Assembly: GCF_014647795.1 (NCBI RefSeq)
Contig: NZ_BMPW01000002.1
Span: 372,001 to 436,000, forward strand
DNA from: Actinoplanes campanulatus
GTDB lineage: Bacteria; Actinomycetota; Actinomycetes; Mycobacteriales; Micromonosporaceae
Length of the DNA: 64,000 nt
Direction: 5' to 3'
The translations under genes and the position numbers were made by a program. The notes under the pieces were generated by a model. The model worked only from the letters and a program-made list of their open reading frames with translations, made no database searches and was not told the DNA's origin. Positions 1 through 7,579 of this stretch are shown here, in pieces; the stretch's first letter is position 1; each line of letters opens with the position of its first letter.

Positions 1-2045
1 CCACTCTCGAAACGGGCCAGATCGAGCAGATCCTCGACCAGGCGCATCAGGCGGCCGCTGGTCCGCTCGATGGAGACCAGCTCGGTGCGGCCGGCGAACT
101 CCGGCTCCTCCAGCAGCGAGTCGGTCTGGGCCGCGATGATCGCGATCGGGTTGCGCATCTCGTGGCTGACCACGGCGACCAGTTCGTCCTTCATCCGGTC
201 CAGCTCGCGCAGCCGGCGGACCTGCTCCTGCTCCTTCGCCAGCAGCAGCTCGCGCTGGTCGGCCAGCTCCCGCCGTTCGGTGACGTTGGTGCTGATCCCG
301 TCGACGTACAGATGGCCGTCCTCGTGCCGGGTGACGCCGCGGGTCCACACCCAGCGCGTCCGGCCGTCGTACCCGATGATCCGGCATTCGAACTCGGCCG
401 GCTCGCCGGTGCCGATCCGCTCGTGGTAGGCGAAGAACGCCGCCCTGTCGTCGGGGTGCATCCGCTCGGCCAGGGTCTCGGCCATGTCGGCGTCGGTGGG
501 CAGGGTGCCACCGAAGACGCCGGTGGCCCCCGGGCTGGAGTAGACCGACCGGACCGTGCCGTCCGGCATCATCTCGACCGTCCAGAAGCAGTCGTTGACC
601 TGCTCGATCACCCGGTTGAAAGCGCGCCGGGCGGCGGCCAGGGCGAGGGTCAGGTCCTCGGCGCGGCGACGTTCCACGAACCGGCCGATCTGGGTGGCGA
701 CGTCGCGCAGCATGGCCAGGATGTCGTCGTCGCGGGCGCTGTCGGTGTCGGTGAAGAACGCCAGGACGCCGGCCACCCGGGCGCCGCTGTGCACCGGCAT
801 GCCGATCGTGGCCCGCAACCCCAGCCGGTACGCGAGTGGCAGCCGCTTCACCTCGGTGAGCTCGTTGAGCAGGTCGCTGCTCCAGATGTCGGCCCCGGTC
901 TCCCACACCGCCCCGGGCAGTCCCTGCCCGATGCCGAACGCCAGCGGGGTGTCACCGGTGAACTCGGCCAGATCGACCCCCGGCCGGACCCACGAGCTGA
1001 CCCGGGCGATGTATTCCTGCTCCTCGTCGACCTCCCAGTACTCGGCGCAGGACCAGTCCAGTTCGGCGGCGATCGCGGCGGCGGCGGCGATCGAGGCGTC
1101 CCGGGCCGAGGTGGCCTCGGACAGTGCGCGGGCCACCGCGTACCGGCAGCGTTGCAGCACTTCGGCCCGGTGCGCGTCGGTGACGTCGTGCATCGCCACC
1201 ACCGCCCCGAGCCGGTGACCGTCGGCGGAGTCGATCGGCCGGGCGTTGGTGAGGAACCAGTGCGGCGGCCGGTCCGGGGCCAGGACCACCATCTCCTCGT
1301 GCGAGACGATCTCGCCCGCGAAGGCGCGGGCCAGTGGCACCTCCTCCGGCGCCATCGGGGTACGGCCGTCGGCCCTGAACAGGTGATAGGTGCTCGCCCA
1401 CGACTCCGGGCCGATCGGCTGGTGCCCGAGCCCGTGGATCTCGCACATCGCGGAGTTGAACTGGGCCAGGGTGCCGTCGCTGTCACAGGCCGCCACCCCG
1501 GTGTCCAGGCTGTTCAGCAGTGCCTGAAGATAGGCGCGCTCCCGCTTGAGCTCGAGCCGCGCGGTGGTCCGGGCGGTGATGTCGTGCAGGAAGGCGTGGT
1601 GGACCGGCTCGCCCCGCTCGTACTGCGTCTGAAGGGTCATCTCGACCGGGAACTCGCGGCCGGACCGGTCGACGACGGTGAACTCCAGCCGCCGCCCGGC
1701 GAACTGGGAGGTCCGGGACCGGCGGGCCCGCTCCAGGCCCAGATCGTGGGCGTCCCGCAGCGGCGGCGGGATCATCAGTTCGGTGGCCCGGTGGCCCACC
1801 GCCTCGGCGGCGGTCCAGCCGAAGAGCCGCTCGGCGGCCGGATTCCAGGCGATGATCACGCCGTCCGCGCTCATCGACACGAAGGCGTCGTGCGCGTTGT
1901 CCAGGACCGCCCGCAGGCGGGCCGCGGCGCGCAGGGCCTCGTCCCGTTCGGCGCGGAGGGCGGCCATCTCCCGGGCGTACGGGGTGCCAAGCACCGGGCC
2001 GTCGGTCCGGCCCGGCGCGGCGACCGGCTTGTTGTCACGCCCCAT
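1..2045 (-). CDS. PAS/GAF multi-sensor histidine kinase (3' end cut by window)
   Basis: The frame opens at ATG 2045 and runs off the left edge, giving 681 residues without a stop. Reading from the N terminus, I see a PAS domain (about 40-155, with an AWNPAAERLFGW signature), a second PAS (about 165-290), a GAF domain (about 295-455), a third PAS with PAC-like end (about 470-600) and a HisKA dimerisation helix. The phospho-acceptor His is near residue 628 in the motif VVSHEMRNPI. The HATPase catalytic domain must lie outside the window. No membrane segment is visible, so it is probably a soluble sensor that autophosphorylates in response to a small-molecule, redox or light cue bound by PAS/GAF. 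The cue cannot be deduced, and no partner response regulator is seen here. Confidence 0.9.
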   Translation of the reverse strand, partial: MGRDNKPVAAPGRTDGPVLGTPYAREMAALRAERDEALRAAARLRAVLDNAHDAFVSMSADGVIIAWNPAAERLFGWTAAEAVGHRATELMIPPPLRDAHDLGLERARRSRTSQFAGRRLEFTVVDRSGREFPVEMTLQTQYERGEPVHHAFLHDITARTTARLELKRERAYLQALLNSLDTGVAACDSDGTLAQFNSAMCEIHGLGHQPIGPESWASTYHLFRADGRTPMAPEEVPLARAFAGEIVSHEEMVVLAPDRPPHWFLTNARPIDSADGHRLGAVVAMHDVTDAHRAEVLQRCRYAVARALSEATSARDASIAAAAAIAAELDWSCAEYWEVDEEQEYIARVSSWVRPGVDLAEFTGDTPLAFGIGQGLPGAVWETGADIWSSDLLNELTEVKRLPLAYRLGLRATIGMPVHSGARVAGVLAFFTDTDSARDDDILAMLRDVATQIGRFVERRRAEDLTLALAAARRAFNRVIEQVNDCFWTVEMMPDGTVRSVYSSPGATGVFGGTLPTDADMAETLAERMHPDDRAAFFAYHERIGTGEPAEFECRIIGYDGRTRWVWTRGVTRHEDGHLYVDGISTNVTERRELADQRELLLAKEQEQVRRLRELDRMKDELVAVVSHEMRNPIAIIAAQTDSLLEEPEFAGRTELVSIERTSGRLMRLVEDLLDLARFES

Positions 2046-2082
2046 CACAGAACCCGATCGGCAACCCGGCGCGACCACTGAG

Positions 2083-2299
2083 CGAGACCCCAGCGGCGAG
2101 TACGTGGTCCGGGCCCTCACCCGGGACACCACCTCGCCCCGCGCGCAGGAGCTGGTCGAGCTCGGCGCCGAGGTACACCGAGTTCGAGGAGTACTTCACC
2201 GGCGTCCGCGACCTCGGCGAGCCCCGCCGCCTCACCCCCGGCCTACGGACCTTCGACCAGTGGCTGGCCGAGAACGGGCACACCATTCCCACCACATGA
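2083..2299 (+). pseudogene. NmrA-like NAD(P)-binding protein remnant
   Basis: Two pieces of one NmrA/SDR-like protein lie close together in different frames. The first, from about 2101, reads YVVRALTRDTTSPRAQELVE followed by LGAEV, which matches the second strand-helix of the NmrA Rossmann fold. Around 2173 the reading must shift frame to continue as EEYFTGVRDLGEP and then GLRTFDQWLAENG, ending at TGA 2297-2299, which resembles the C terminus of this family. About 200 residues of the usual ~290 are missing between the two pieces. No credible start codon or ribosome site precedes the first. I read this as a gene with a large internal deletion; identification rests on remembered family motifs. 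Confidence 0.5.
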
Positions 2300-2333
2300 C
2301 GGACCGGTACGAACCACCGCATAAGATGCGGCC

Positions 2334-3194
2334 GTGCTGATTCGGGATCTTGCCGCACGCTGTCTCGCCGTGGTCGGCGCGCCCTGGTTCAGCATCGCCG
2401 GATTCGCGGTCATCGTGCTCAACGCGGCGTGCCTCGGCCTGGAGACCTACTCCGGGATCGAGGCCGCCGCGGGCCCGCTTCTGCGGCTGATCGAGCACCT
2501 CTGCGTCGCGGGTTTCCTGGTCGAGCTGCTGATCCGTTTCGGCGCCTGCCTGGACCGCCCGTCCACGTTCTTCCGCGACCGGTGGAACCTCTTCGACATG
2601 CTCATCCTGGCCGCCCCGCTGCTGCCCGGCGTCCGGGAGAACGTGACCCTGCTACGCCTGCTCCGGCTGGCCCGGATCGTCCGCGCCTTCCGGCTCTTCC
2701 CCAGCCTGCGGGTCATCCTGGTCGGCATCCGGCGCAGCCTTCCCGGCCTCGGCAGCTTCCTGCTGATCACCGGCCTGGTCCTGTACGCCTACGCCATGCT
2801 CGGCTGGATGCTGTTCGGCGCGGCCCAGCCCGACCGCTACGGCACCGTCGGCCAGGCCATGCTCAGCCTCTTCCTGCTGCTGTCCCTGGACGACATCACC
2901 AACATCCTCCAGTCCGGCCGCGAGATCACCGGCTGGGCGGTGCCGTACTACGTCTCCTACATGGTCACCGCCTGCTACCTGCTCACCAACCTGCTGGTCG
3001 GCCTGGTTCTGACCGCCCTCCAGGAGGCCCACGAGGCGGAGCGGGCCGCCGCCGACGGCAAACACCGGGGCGACCCCATCCCGGTCGACGACTCCCCCCA
3101 GCACCAGATAGCCGTCCTCCGCGAGGCCCTCGACGCCCTGGAGCGCCAGCTTGAACGAGTGCCCGAGGTGCCGTCACCCCGCAGTTTTCGTTAA
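2334..3194 (+). CDS. Voltage-gated-type cation channel subunit (Ion_trans)
   Basis: GTG start; 286 aa with the six-helix plan of a single-domain voltage-gated channel. S4 is clear at residues 107-126, with arginines every third position (LLRLLRLARIVRAFRLF). S5 lies near 141-163, the pore loop near 172-190 and S6 near 203-229, followed by an acidic/charged tail with a predicted coiled coil near 255-275. The selectivity filter reads SLDDITN (184-190), where bacterial sodium channels have TLESW. The two consecutive aspartates recall the engineered Ca2+-selective filter TLDDW. A tetramer in the cytoplasmic membrane is expected. It stands alone between decayed genes; ion preference is inference. 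Confidence 0.88.
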   Translation: MLIRDLAARCLAVVGAPWFSIAGFAVIVLNAACLGLETYSGIEAAAGPLLRLIEHLCVAGFLVELLIRFGACLDRPSTFFRDRWNLFDMLILAAPLLPGVRENVTLLRLLRLARIVRAFRLFPSLRVILVGIRRSLPGLGSFLLITGLVLYAYAMLGWMLFGAAQPDRYGTVGQAMLSLFLLLSLDDITNILQSGREITGWAVPYYVSYMVTACYLLTNLLVGLVLTALQEAHEAERAAADGKHRGDPIPVDDSPQHQIAVLREALDALERQLERVPEVPSPRSFR

Positions 3195-3415
3195 GAACCA
3201 ACGAGAACCGGCCTCTATCCGCATGATGGCCGCGGGTAAGCTGACGATGTGCTGATCCCCGGCGACAATCCGTCGTCGGGGATGTTCCGTTTTCTGGACG
3301 CCGTCGAAGGGGACGGGGCCATCCCGGCCGTGGGCCGGTGACGTTCGGCGTGCGCCGCTCCGGCGGATGGCTAGCCTCCTAGGATGCTCTTACGCGAGCG
3401 GTAGGATGCGACTCC

Positions 3416-3616
3416 GTGACTGAGGAGATCTCCATCGCCCGGCCCGCTGACCTGGGGGCGGTGATGGCGGCCGGTCTACGCAGGGCCGCCGAGGACGGCC
3501 TCCCGGCGGTGGTGGAGACCAGCAAGCCCGCCAATGTCGACCTCTATCGCCGGGCGGGCTGGCGGGTCCTGAGTGAGTTCAGCTCCCCGTTCCCCACCTG
3601 GATCATGACCCGATAG
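3416..3616 (+). pseudogene. Truncated GNAT-family acetyltransferase
   Basis: A 66-codon frame from GTG 3416 joins a short N-terminal stretch (MTEEISIARPADLGAVMAAG) to a typical GNAT C terminus: the motif VVETSKPANVDLYRRAGWRV is the N-acetyltransferase region in which a Tyr lies close to the CoA thiol. A functional member would be about 190-210 aa; the acetyl-CoA-binding motif A (R/Q-x-x-G-x-G/A) is absent. It therefore looks like an in-frame internal deletion and is probably non-functional. It lies 1.1 kb from the NmrA remnant, which has a similar structure. The 220 bases before it (3195-3415) contain no gene that I can support. Confidence 0.55.
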
Positions 3617-3619
3617 CGG

Positions 3620-3660
3620 GCCAGCCAGCTGGGGTCCGGCTGGTTCTCAGGGCTGTTTCG
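3620..3660. repeat. Dispersed hairpin-like repeat (CAGCCAGCTGG family)
   Basis: The sequence CAGCCAGCTGGGG followed by CCGGCTGGTTCTCAG and GGCTGT is close to a stretch at 54822-54862 and shares its core with 56739-56752. It sits between the GNAT fragment and the convergent membrane-protein gene and overlaps that gene's last codons. It can fold (CCAGCTGG with the CCGGCTGG arm). It may act as a weak terminator or be a REP-like element. Confidence 0.4.
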
Positions 3661-4318
3661 AGGGCGTTGCGGCAGCGCTGAGAGCCGGCCGGTGGGTGGC
3701 GGTGAACCAGATGGTCAGGATCAGGATGAGTTCGCCCACGTTGCCGATCCAGAAGGCGGCCGCCGCGGCCGCGGCGGCCGCGAACATGGCGATCGATCCG
3801 GCCAGGAGCCAGGGCCGGCGGGTGCGGGCCAGCAGGAGGGCACCGATGGCGATCAGGATGAGGATGGTGGCCACCGCCGGGATCGGGGGGCCGTGGGCGG
3901 CGGCGTTGGTGTAGCGGAGGGTGTCGGCGTAGCGGGTGGGCTCCAGGTCGAGGGTGACGATGTCGAGCCGGATGCCGATGGTGATCAGCAGGACGGTCAC
4001 CGCGCCGAGGACGGCCGGTACGGTCGCGCCGGTGAAGAGGCGGACGTCGTGGCGGCGGGCCAGGTCCACACCGACCATGATCAGCAACGGTACGAGGATG
4101 CCGTGCGCCGCGTAGCGGGGGAACGAGAGGGCCTCCAGGGTGCCGCCCTCGCCGATCGTGGCGCCCATCGCGATCACCGCGTTGTCCCAGATCAGGCCGA
4201 GCAGGACCAGGATCAGGAGGGTGAGCGCCCAGTCGGGCCGGCGGCGGCGCAGCGCGATCACCATGCCGAGCAGGGCCGTCTCCGCCACGGTGATCAGGCC
4301 GAAGAGCGTACTGAGCAT
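3647..4318 (-). CDS. Integral membrane protein, unknown function
   Basis: A 223-aa protein from ATG 4318, preceded by a GGGGC-type ribosome site at the usual distance. About seven hydrophobic helices fill most of the length. Conserved-looking features are an IWDNAVIAMGATIGEGG loop after helix 2, a polar FPRYAAHG turn, and an uninterrupted run of eight or more alanines in helix 6. No catalytic motif or signal peptide was seen, and I do not recognise the family. It is transcribed alone, divergent from the VTC operon, and its 3' end runs into a repeat. Strong codon bias and membrane topology make it a real gene despite the unknown role. Confidence 0.75.
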   Translation of the reverse strand: MLSTLFGLITVAETALLGMVIALRRRRPDWALTLLILVLLGLIWDNAVIAMGATIGEGGTLEALSFPRYAAHGILVPLLIMVGVDLARRHDVRLFTGATVPAVLGAVTVLLITIGIRLDIVTLDLEPTRYADTLRYTNAAAHGPPIPAVATILILIAIGALLLARTRRPWLLAGSIAMFAAAAAAAAAFWIGNVGELILILTIWFTATHRPALSAAATPSKQP

Positions 4319-4498
4319 ACGTGCCCCTGTTCCATTGAGGGAAACGATGTTCCGTCAACGTAGACGCCGTGTCGCGCGGAGGCAAGCCGGTCGATGATCA
4401 TAAGTGGGCCGGGTCCATCCGGGGTTCATCCGCCGTTCCCATGAACTTCACAGGGGCCATCGAGCTGGCTCTGTCGTTGCTCCTCGTAGATAACAGGC

Positions 4499-5329
4499 AT
4501 GAATCGACTGCTCGGTGACGATCACGCCGGTCACGCTCTGCGGGCTCCCAGCAGGCTGCACTCGTTCAACCGGTACGAGATCAAGTACCTGGTGCCGAGT
4601 GAGCGGCTGCCCGCGCTACGGGCGGAGCTGGCCGGGCGGATGGACTCCGACAGCCACGGCGCCGACGGCGGGTACGGGGTGTGGAGCACCTACTACGACA
4701 CCCGTGACCTGCGCTTCTACTGGGAGAAGATCGAGGGCCTCAAGTTCCGGCGGAAGCTGCGGGTGCGTCATTACGGCGACCGTACGAACGTCGGCGACGA
4801 CACCACCGTTCACGTCGAGATCAAGCAGCGGGTCAACCGGGTCACCCAGAAACGGCGGGTGGCGATGCCGTACCACCTGGCCCGGGACCTGTGCGACGGC
4901 CGGCGGATGGTCGAGCACGACCCGTCGCAGGCCGCCTTCCTCGAAGAGGTCCTCGAACTGATCTCGATGCTGGACCTGCGGCCGGTCGCGATGACCGGTT
5001 ACCAGCGGGAGGCGTACGTCGGCCGGGACGCCGACGTGGGTCTGCGCGTCACCGTCGACTCCCGGGTCCGTGGCCGGGACCGGGACTTCGACTTCGCGGC
5101 GGACGCGGAGAACCGGCTGATCGTGCCGGCCCGGCTGTCGGTGGTCGAGTTCAAGGCCAACGAGCGTGTCCCGTACTGGCTCACCGACCTGGCCGCGCGG
5201 CTGAACATGTCGGTGGTCCGGGTCTCCAAGTACTGCCAGAGCGTCGAGGCCTTCGGCCGTGCCCCGCGGTCGATCTTCCATGTCCCTGAAAGCAAGCCCA
5301 GCCCTGATTCCGAAACCGTTGAGGTCTGA
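4499..5329 (+). CDS. VTC-domain protein (polyphosphate polymerase-like)
   Basis: 276 aa from ATG 4499. The protein is a single VTC domain (PF09359 type), the tunnel-fold catalytic module of yeast Vtc4 that makes polyphosphate from ATP. Expected features are visible: NRYEIKYLV near residue 25, YYDTRDLRFYWEKIEG with KFRRKLRVR (60-90), VEIKQRVNRVTQKRRV (101-118) and SVVEFKANERVPYW (about 217-231). The many Lys/Arg line the tunnel in known members. No membrane helix is present, so it should act at the inner face of the membrane. It is the first gene of a tight three-gene operon with a DUF4956 membrane protein (4-nt gap) and a CotH kinase. Whether the bacterial enzyme makes polyphosphate is inferred from the fold. 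Confidence 0.88.
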   Translation: MNRLLGDDHAGHALRAPSRLHSFNRYEIKYLVPSERLPALRAELAGRMDSDSHGADGGYGVWSTYYDTRDLRFYWEKIEGLKFRRKLRVRHYGDRTNVGDDTTVHVEIKQRVNRVTQKRRVAMPYHLARDLCDGRRMVEHDPSQAAFLEEVLELISMLDLRPVAMTGYQREAYVGRDADVGLRVTVDSRVRGRDRDFDFAADAENRLIVPARLSVVEFKANERVPYWLTDLAARLNMSVVRVSKYCQSVEAFGRAPRSIFHVPESKPSPDSETVEV

Positions 5330-5332
5330 CCC

Positions 5333-6010
5333 ATGCCATTCGAAGTACAGGATCTGTCCGGCACGTTCAGCGTCGGTGACATCGCGATCGCGCTGTCGCT
5401 GTCGTTCGTGCTCAGCGCGTTCATCGCCTGGGTCTACCGGTTCACCCACCGCAACGTGTCGTACTCCCAGTCGTACGTGCAGACGCTGGTCATCCTCGGC
5501 ATGCTGATCGCGCTGATCATGCTGGTCGTCGGCTCCAACATCGCGCGGGCGTTCGCGCTGGTCGGCGCGCTGTCGGTGGTCCGGTTCCGGAACGCCATCA
5601 AGGAGACCCGCGACGTCGGGTTCATCTTCCTGGTGATGGGCGTCGGCATGGCCGCCGGCACCCGCTTCTACACGCTGGCCGTCGTGGCCGCGGTCGCGAT
5701 CAGCCTGATCATCCTGGTGATGTACCGGTTCAACTGGTTCGCCGCCAACGTGCAGCGCCAGGTGGTCAAGGTGCAGGTTCCGCCGGACGGCAACTACACG
5801 AACAACATCCAGGACGTGCTGATCACCCTGACCAGCGAGTTCGAGCTGGTCAGCATCGAGTCGATCCGAGGTGGCGCACTCACCGAGCTGATGTACACGG
5901 TCCGGTTGAAGAAGGGCGCCGAGCCGGGCGAGCTGATCACCAAGCTGGGCGAGCGGACCGGCGGGCAGCGGGTCACCGTCCTGACCGGGTACGACCAGAC
6001 GGATCTCTGA
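5333..6010 (+). CDS. DUF4956 membrane protein
   Basis: 225 aa. Four hydrophobic helices (about 15-33, 48-66, 70-90 and 102-132) are followed by a soluble C-terminal domain of about 90 residues with an alternating strand pattern. The segment GALSVVRFRNAIKETRDVGF is the hallmark of DUF4956 and lies at the cytoplasmic end of helix 3. Start is 3 nt after the VTC stop, and the stop overlaps the CotH start (ATGA at 6008-6012), so translation is probably coupled. This family repeatedly accompanies VTC and CotH genes and is likely the membrane partner of the VTC enzyme. Its biochemical role is not established. Confidence 0.85.
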   Translation: MPFEVQDLSGTFSVGDIAIALSLSFVLSAFIAWVYRFTHRNVSYSQSYVQTLVILGMLIALIMLVVGSNIARAFALVGALSVVRFRNAIKETRDVGFIFLVMGVGMAAGTRFYTLAVVAAVAISLIILVMYRFNWFAANVQRQVVKVQVPPDGNYTNNIQDVLITLTSEFELVSIESIRGGALTELMYTVRLKKGAEPGELITKLGERTGGQRVTVLTGYDQTDL

Positions 6011-7521
6011 TGAAGCGCCGGCTGGTCCACCGGATTCCGGTACGGGTCCGGCACTACTGGAAACTGCTGGCCACCTGCGCCGCCACGTTGCTCGCGTTCA
6101 CGGTGGTGTTCAGCACGGTCCGGGTGGCTCCGCTGGTCACGAGCGCCAGCGACGAGAGCGGCGACGAGGTGTCGGTGAACATCGCCGGCGCCACCGACCT
6201 GTTCGACGCGACCAGGGCGCACACCATCAAGATCACATACCGGACCGAGGCGTACGAGGAACTGCTCGACTCGTTCTGGAAGGACGGCGAGAAGGAGTAC
6301 CTGGAGGCCGACCTCACCATCGACGGCACCACCGTCCCGAGCGTGGGCATCCGGCTCAAGGGCAACTCGACGTTGCAGGGGATCACCCGCAACGGCGAGG
6401 CCCGGCAGAACGGATTCGGCGGCGGCCGGGGCGCGATGCCCCAGGGCGCGATGCCGCAGGGCAGGCCCCCGGAGGGCGGCGGCTTCCGGATGGGCGGAGG
6501 TGGCGGGCGTACCTCGCTCAAGACCGAGGAGCCGGAGACCCTGCCGTGGCTGATCCGCTTCGACGAGTTCGTCGAGGGCCGCCGCTACCAGGGTCACCGG
6601 GAGATCGCGGTGCGGGTCGGCGGCATGGGCGGCGGCGCGGCGGTCCTCAACGAGGCGGTCTCGCTCAACGTGCTGGCCGCGGCCGGTGAGGTGACCCAGC
6701 GGTACGCCTACACCAGCTTCACCGTCAACGACCGGCCCACCACGGCCCGGCTCATCGTCGAGCACCCGGACGAGAACTTCGCCGACGCGATCGGCGGCAA
6801 CGGGGTGCTCTACAAGAGCATGGCGTCCAGCCAGTTCACCGATCAGGGCGACGACCCGACGGAGTACGCCGACGACTTCAAGCAGATCAACAAGAAGGGC
6901 AGCCAGGACCTCCAGCCGGTCATCGACCTGATCAAATGGGTGAACGGCGCCGGTGACGCCGAGTTCGACGAGCACCTGGACGAGCACGTCGACGTGGCGT
7001 CGCTGGCCCGGTACGCGGCCATCCAGAACCTGCTGGTCAACTTCGACGACATGGCCGGTCCGGGCCGCAACTACTACCTCTGGTACGACCTGGGCGCCAA
7101 GCGGTTCTCGGTGGTCGGCTGGGACTACAACCTGACCCTGTCCGGCGACGCCACCCAGGATCCGGCCGAGTCGGTGAGCATGGGCGGCGGCATGCGGGGC
7201 GGTGGTGGTGACTTCCAGCCGCCCGAGGGCATGCAGATGCCGGCCGGCGGGCGTGGTGGCTTCATGAGCGGCCACAAGCTCAAGGAACGCTTCCTGGCCA
7301 GTGCCGCCTACAAGGACACCTATAAGAAGGCCTACAAGGAGCTGTTCAACAAGATCTATGGGAACGCGTCGGCGCTCAACGCCATCAACGCGATCACCGA
7401 GGTCATCGGCACGGTCGACGGGGCGAACGCGGAGTCCACCGCCACCGAGGCGGAGAACCTGCGCACGCTCATCAAGGAGCGCACCGGGTTCCTGGTCACC
7501 AACGAGATCATCACCGGCTGA
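6010..7521 (+). CDS. CotH-family extracytoplasmic protein kinase
   Basis: 503 aa with a basic N terminus and one signal-anchor helix (about 18-38), placing the rest outside the membrane. The CotH kinase fold is shown by KGNSTLQG near 117, RYAAIQNLLVNFDDMAG near 332 with RNYYLWYD shortly after, and the metal-binding Asp in VGWDYNLTL (about 370). CotH of Bacillus phosphorylates spore-coat proteins on serine. Two glycine/methionine/proline-rich loops, near 135-165 and 395-420, are typical insertions in actinobacterial members and probably disordered. Third gene of the VTC operon; a hairpin follows the stop. Its substrate here is unknown; neighbours suggest a link with polyphosphate or envelope chemistry, as inference. 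Confidence 0.87.
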   Translation: MKRRLVHRIPVRVRHYWKLLATCAATLLAFTVVFSTVRVAPLVTSASDESGDEVSVNIAGATDLFDATRAHTIKITYRTEAYEELLDSFWKDGEKEYLEADLTIDGTTVPSVGIRLKGNSTLQGITRNGEARQNGFGGGRGAMPQGAMPQGRPPEGGGFRMGGGGGRTSLKTEEPETLPWLIRFDEFVEGRRYQGHREIAVRVGGMGGGAAVLNEAVSLNVLAAAGEVTQRYAYTSFTVNDRPTTARLIVEHPDENFADAIGGNGVLYKSMASSQFTDQGDDPTEYADDFKQINKKGSQDLQPVIDLIKWVNGAGDAEFDEHLDEHVDVASLARYAAIQNLLVNFDDMAGPGRNYYLWYDLGAKRFSVVGWDYNLTLSGDATQDPAESVSMGGGMRGGGGDFQPPEGMQMPAGGRGGFMSGHKLKERFLASAAYKDTYKKAYKELFNKIYGNASALNAINAITEVIGTVDGANAESTATEAENLRTLIKERTGFLVTNEIITG

Positions 7522-7527
7522 CGGAAG

Positions 7528-7555
7528 GCGCTCGGCCCATCATGGGCTCGAGCGC
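7528..7555 (+). terminator. Terminator-like hairpin after the CotH gene
   Basis: GCGCTCG (7528-7534) pairs with CGAGCGC (7549-7555), and the inner arms GCCCAT and ATGGGC pair again around a single C, with a one-base bulge. A short CTTTC follows. It lies 7 nt after the stop at 7521 and in front of the convergent ATPase gene. Confidence 0.6.
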
Positions 7556-7579
7556 GCTTTCGGCGTACGAAATCTGCTT

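Noticed and set aside
162-2081. 639-codon open frame on the plus strand
   Set aside because: It is the complement-frame shadow of the PAS/GAF kinase; no motifs, and the minus strand shows clear PAS, GAF and HisKA signatures.
3249-3341. 30-codon frame starting at GTG 3249
   Set aside because: No ribosome site, no recognisable feature; too weak to report as a gene.
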